64,000 bases of DNA from Lachnospira pectinoschiza (GTDB lineage: Bacteria; Bacillota; Clostridia; Lachnospirales; Lachnospiraceae). Below the pieces are notes generated by a model, which saw nothing but the letters and a program-made list of their open reading frames with translations, was not told the origin of the DNA and made no database searches. Position numbers and translations under genes: made by a program. The first letter of the stretch is position 1, and each line of letters opens with the position of its first letter. The stretch is from the NCBI RefSeq assembly GCF_900103815.1, contig NZ_FNHZ01000002.1, positions 310,001-374,000 of the forward strand. The letters are read 5' to 3'. Below are positions 63,115 to 64,000 of the stretch, piece after piece.

Positions 63115-63570
63115 TTATTCTTCCATTGGCATATCTTGGTTAACGTCAATTCCTCTTGGTGGAACTGGTGTTGAGAAAACGATCTGAGTTGATGTACGAC
63201 CGAATTTCTGAAGCTGTCCAATAAATGTATCAAGCTCTAAAGTACTTGGGAAGATAACCTTAAGTAACATTGAATAATTACCTGTTACACAATTACATTC
63301 TACAACGTTAGTACATGACTTAATAAATGGATAAAATTCTGGCTTCTGGGCTGGAGCTACTTCAAGATTAATAAAAGCTGTAATATGATATCCAAGCTTT
63401 AACTGATTAATCTTAACCTCATAGCCTTCAATGATTTCTTCTTTTTCAAGTCTTTCAATTCTTGCTGATACAGCAGGTGATGATAAAAATACGTTCTCTG
63501 CTAAAGCCTTAAGTGGCATTCTTGCGTTCTGCTGTAATAATGTGATTATCTTCTTATCAATCTTATCCAT
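63115..63570 (-). CDS. Lrp/AsnC-family transcription regulator
   Basis: The 151-residue regulator has an N-terminal helix-turn-helix (about 1-50, DKIDKKIITLLQQNARMP) and a C-terminal RAM/ACT-like ligand domain (about 65-140) that usually binds amino acids. The last residues (STPVPPRGIDV) match the Lachnospiraceae type. It has its own promoter, but a terminator-like hairpin lies between promoter and start codon, so expression may be attenuated. Targets are unknown. Confidence 0.95.
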   Translation of the reverse strand: MDKIDKKIITLLQQNARMPLKALAENVFLSSPAVSARIERLEKEEIIEGYEVKINQLKLGYHITAFINLEVAPAQKPEFYPFIKSCTNVVECNCVTGNYSMLLKVIFPSTLELDTFIGQLQKFGRTSTQIVFSTPVPPRGIDVNQDMPMEE

Positions 63571-63586
63571 AATTCCTCCTTAAAAT

Positions 63587-63626
63587 AAAAAGAGACAATT
63601 CTAGCTATCGCGGCTAAAATTGTCTC
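63587..63626 (-). terminator. Attenuator-like terminator in the lrp leader
   Basis: Arms 63592-63605 and 63613-63626 pair at 13 of 14 positions and are followed on the minus strand by TTTTTATTTT. The ribosome site begins only a few bases later. It lies downstream of a consensus promoter, so it is within the leader and could regulate transcription, or it is the upstream DUF1292 terminator. Confidence 0.75.
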
Positions 63627-63651
63627 CTTCGACATTCATTAATACTTTTCT

Positions 63652-63680
63652 ATAATAAACCTAATTTAATTAATTATCAA
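63652..63680 (-). promoter_or_regulatory. Promoter of the Lrp-family gene
   Basis: On the minus strand TTGATA (63675-63680) and TATTAT (63652-63657) are 17 bases apart. The start would lie near 63645. Confidence 0.7.
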
Positions 63681-63728
63681 GTGTTTTTTGTTAATTTAAA
63701 TAAGTTTTCTTATGATATAGTTTATTTA

Positions 63729-64000
63729 TTACTTATTCTCTTCTTCAATATCTTCAGCTTCATAGAGTTCTTCATATTCCATAGCATCAAGCTCTTCATC
63801 AAAAGCATCTGAAACTATCTCATATTCCTCATCAGAGCCGATATTCTCTAGTACTGGCTCACCGTTTGGATCCTCTTCGTATCTGTAAAGATAAACCTCA
63901 TCGTTATCTGCTGCCTCACCCTCAAGTGGTAAAAGCGCTATATATGTATTCTCACCAGCTGGGAAAATTCTAACGATTGCACATTCGCATGTCTCACCGC
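63729..64000 (-). CDS. DUF1292-family protein, partial (N-terminus outside window)
   Basis: The frame runs off the right edge, leaving the last 89 codons. Residues such as IVRIFPAGENTYIALLPLEG and DEVYLYRYEEDPNGEPVLE, then a Glu-rich end with DDEEYEIV-like character, match the DUF1292 family, small acidic proteins of unknown role commonly encoded near yqgF and IreB-type genes in Firmicutes. It ends with TAA at 63729. The actual start codon lies to the right of the window. Confidence 0.85.
   Translation of the reverse strand, partial: GETCECAIVRIFPAGENTYIALLPLEGEAADNDEVYLYRYEEDPNGEPVLENIGSDEEYEIVSDAFDEELDAMEYEELYEAEDIEEENK

Overview
The window reads as chromosomal DNA of a low-GC anaerobic Firmicute, most likely Lachnospiraceae and plausibly a Lachnospira-like pectin user. 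The grounds are an intracellular-type pectinesterase, strongly AT-rich intergenic DNA, TTGACA/TTGATA-17-TAATAT promoters, GGAGG ribosome sites, a DUF5688 protein, a bacterial tocopherol-cyclase-like protein and a leucine T-box. The genus is an inference. No prophage, insertion sequence, CRISPR array or recognisable defence island was seen. Nearly all genes are on the minus strand; the plus-strand exceptions are the pectinesterase, the DUF5688 gene, rpsT and the YfhO-family gene.

Right-to-left along the minus strand, 4.3-5.1 kb to 1.0 kb is a signalling operon: a membrane/coiled-coil protein, a response regulator, a histidine kinase and a lipoprotein. Next come a GH25 muramidase (5.4-7.0 kb) and the trans-translation set ssrA, smpB and rnr with secG (7.0-10.5 kb). 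The lower-glycolysis cluster (10.7-18.8 kb) runs gap, pgk, tpiA, gpmI, interrupted by a HerA/DUF853 ATPase and a tocopherol-cyclase-like gene. From 19 to 28 kb there are a PHP phosphoesterase, a Na/Pi cotransporter, a chemoreceptor, a C69 dipeptidase and an iron alcohol dehydrogenase.

From 29 to 33.5 kb lie a zinc-ribbon protein, metA, a divergent ligA, an rRNA pseudouridine synthase and tRNA-Arg(CCG). A minus-strand block from 42.5 to 35.1 kb links competence and signalling genes: comEA, response regulator, kinase, GerMN lipoprotein, comEC, holA. YfhO, an EAL protein, argH, a topoisomerase pair and a PPIase follow. Then come maf, a HAD hydrolase, an 88-residue protein and rlmH. leuA sits behind a T-box. 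A MoxR/DUF58/DUF4129 operon, an Lrp regulator with an attenuator-like leader and a truncated DUF1292 gene end the window.

The least explained material is intergenic. A GC-rich, roughly 330-bp multibranched foldable region at 28.33-28.66 kb has no known family that I recognise. Smaller hairpin-rich elements lie at 5.26-5.39, 45.73-45.87 and 54.95-55.09 kb. A dispersed 32-bp repeat occurs at 5.2, 20.4 and 30.6 kb. Several of these elements abut or supply the stop codon of the neighbouring gene. An orphan promoter-terminator pair at 20.05-20.16 kb could encode a small RNA.
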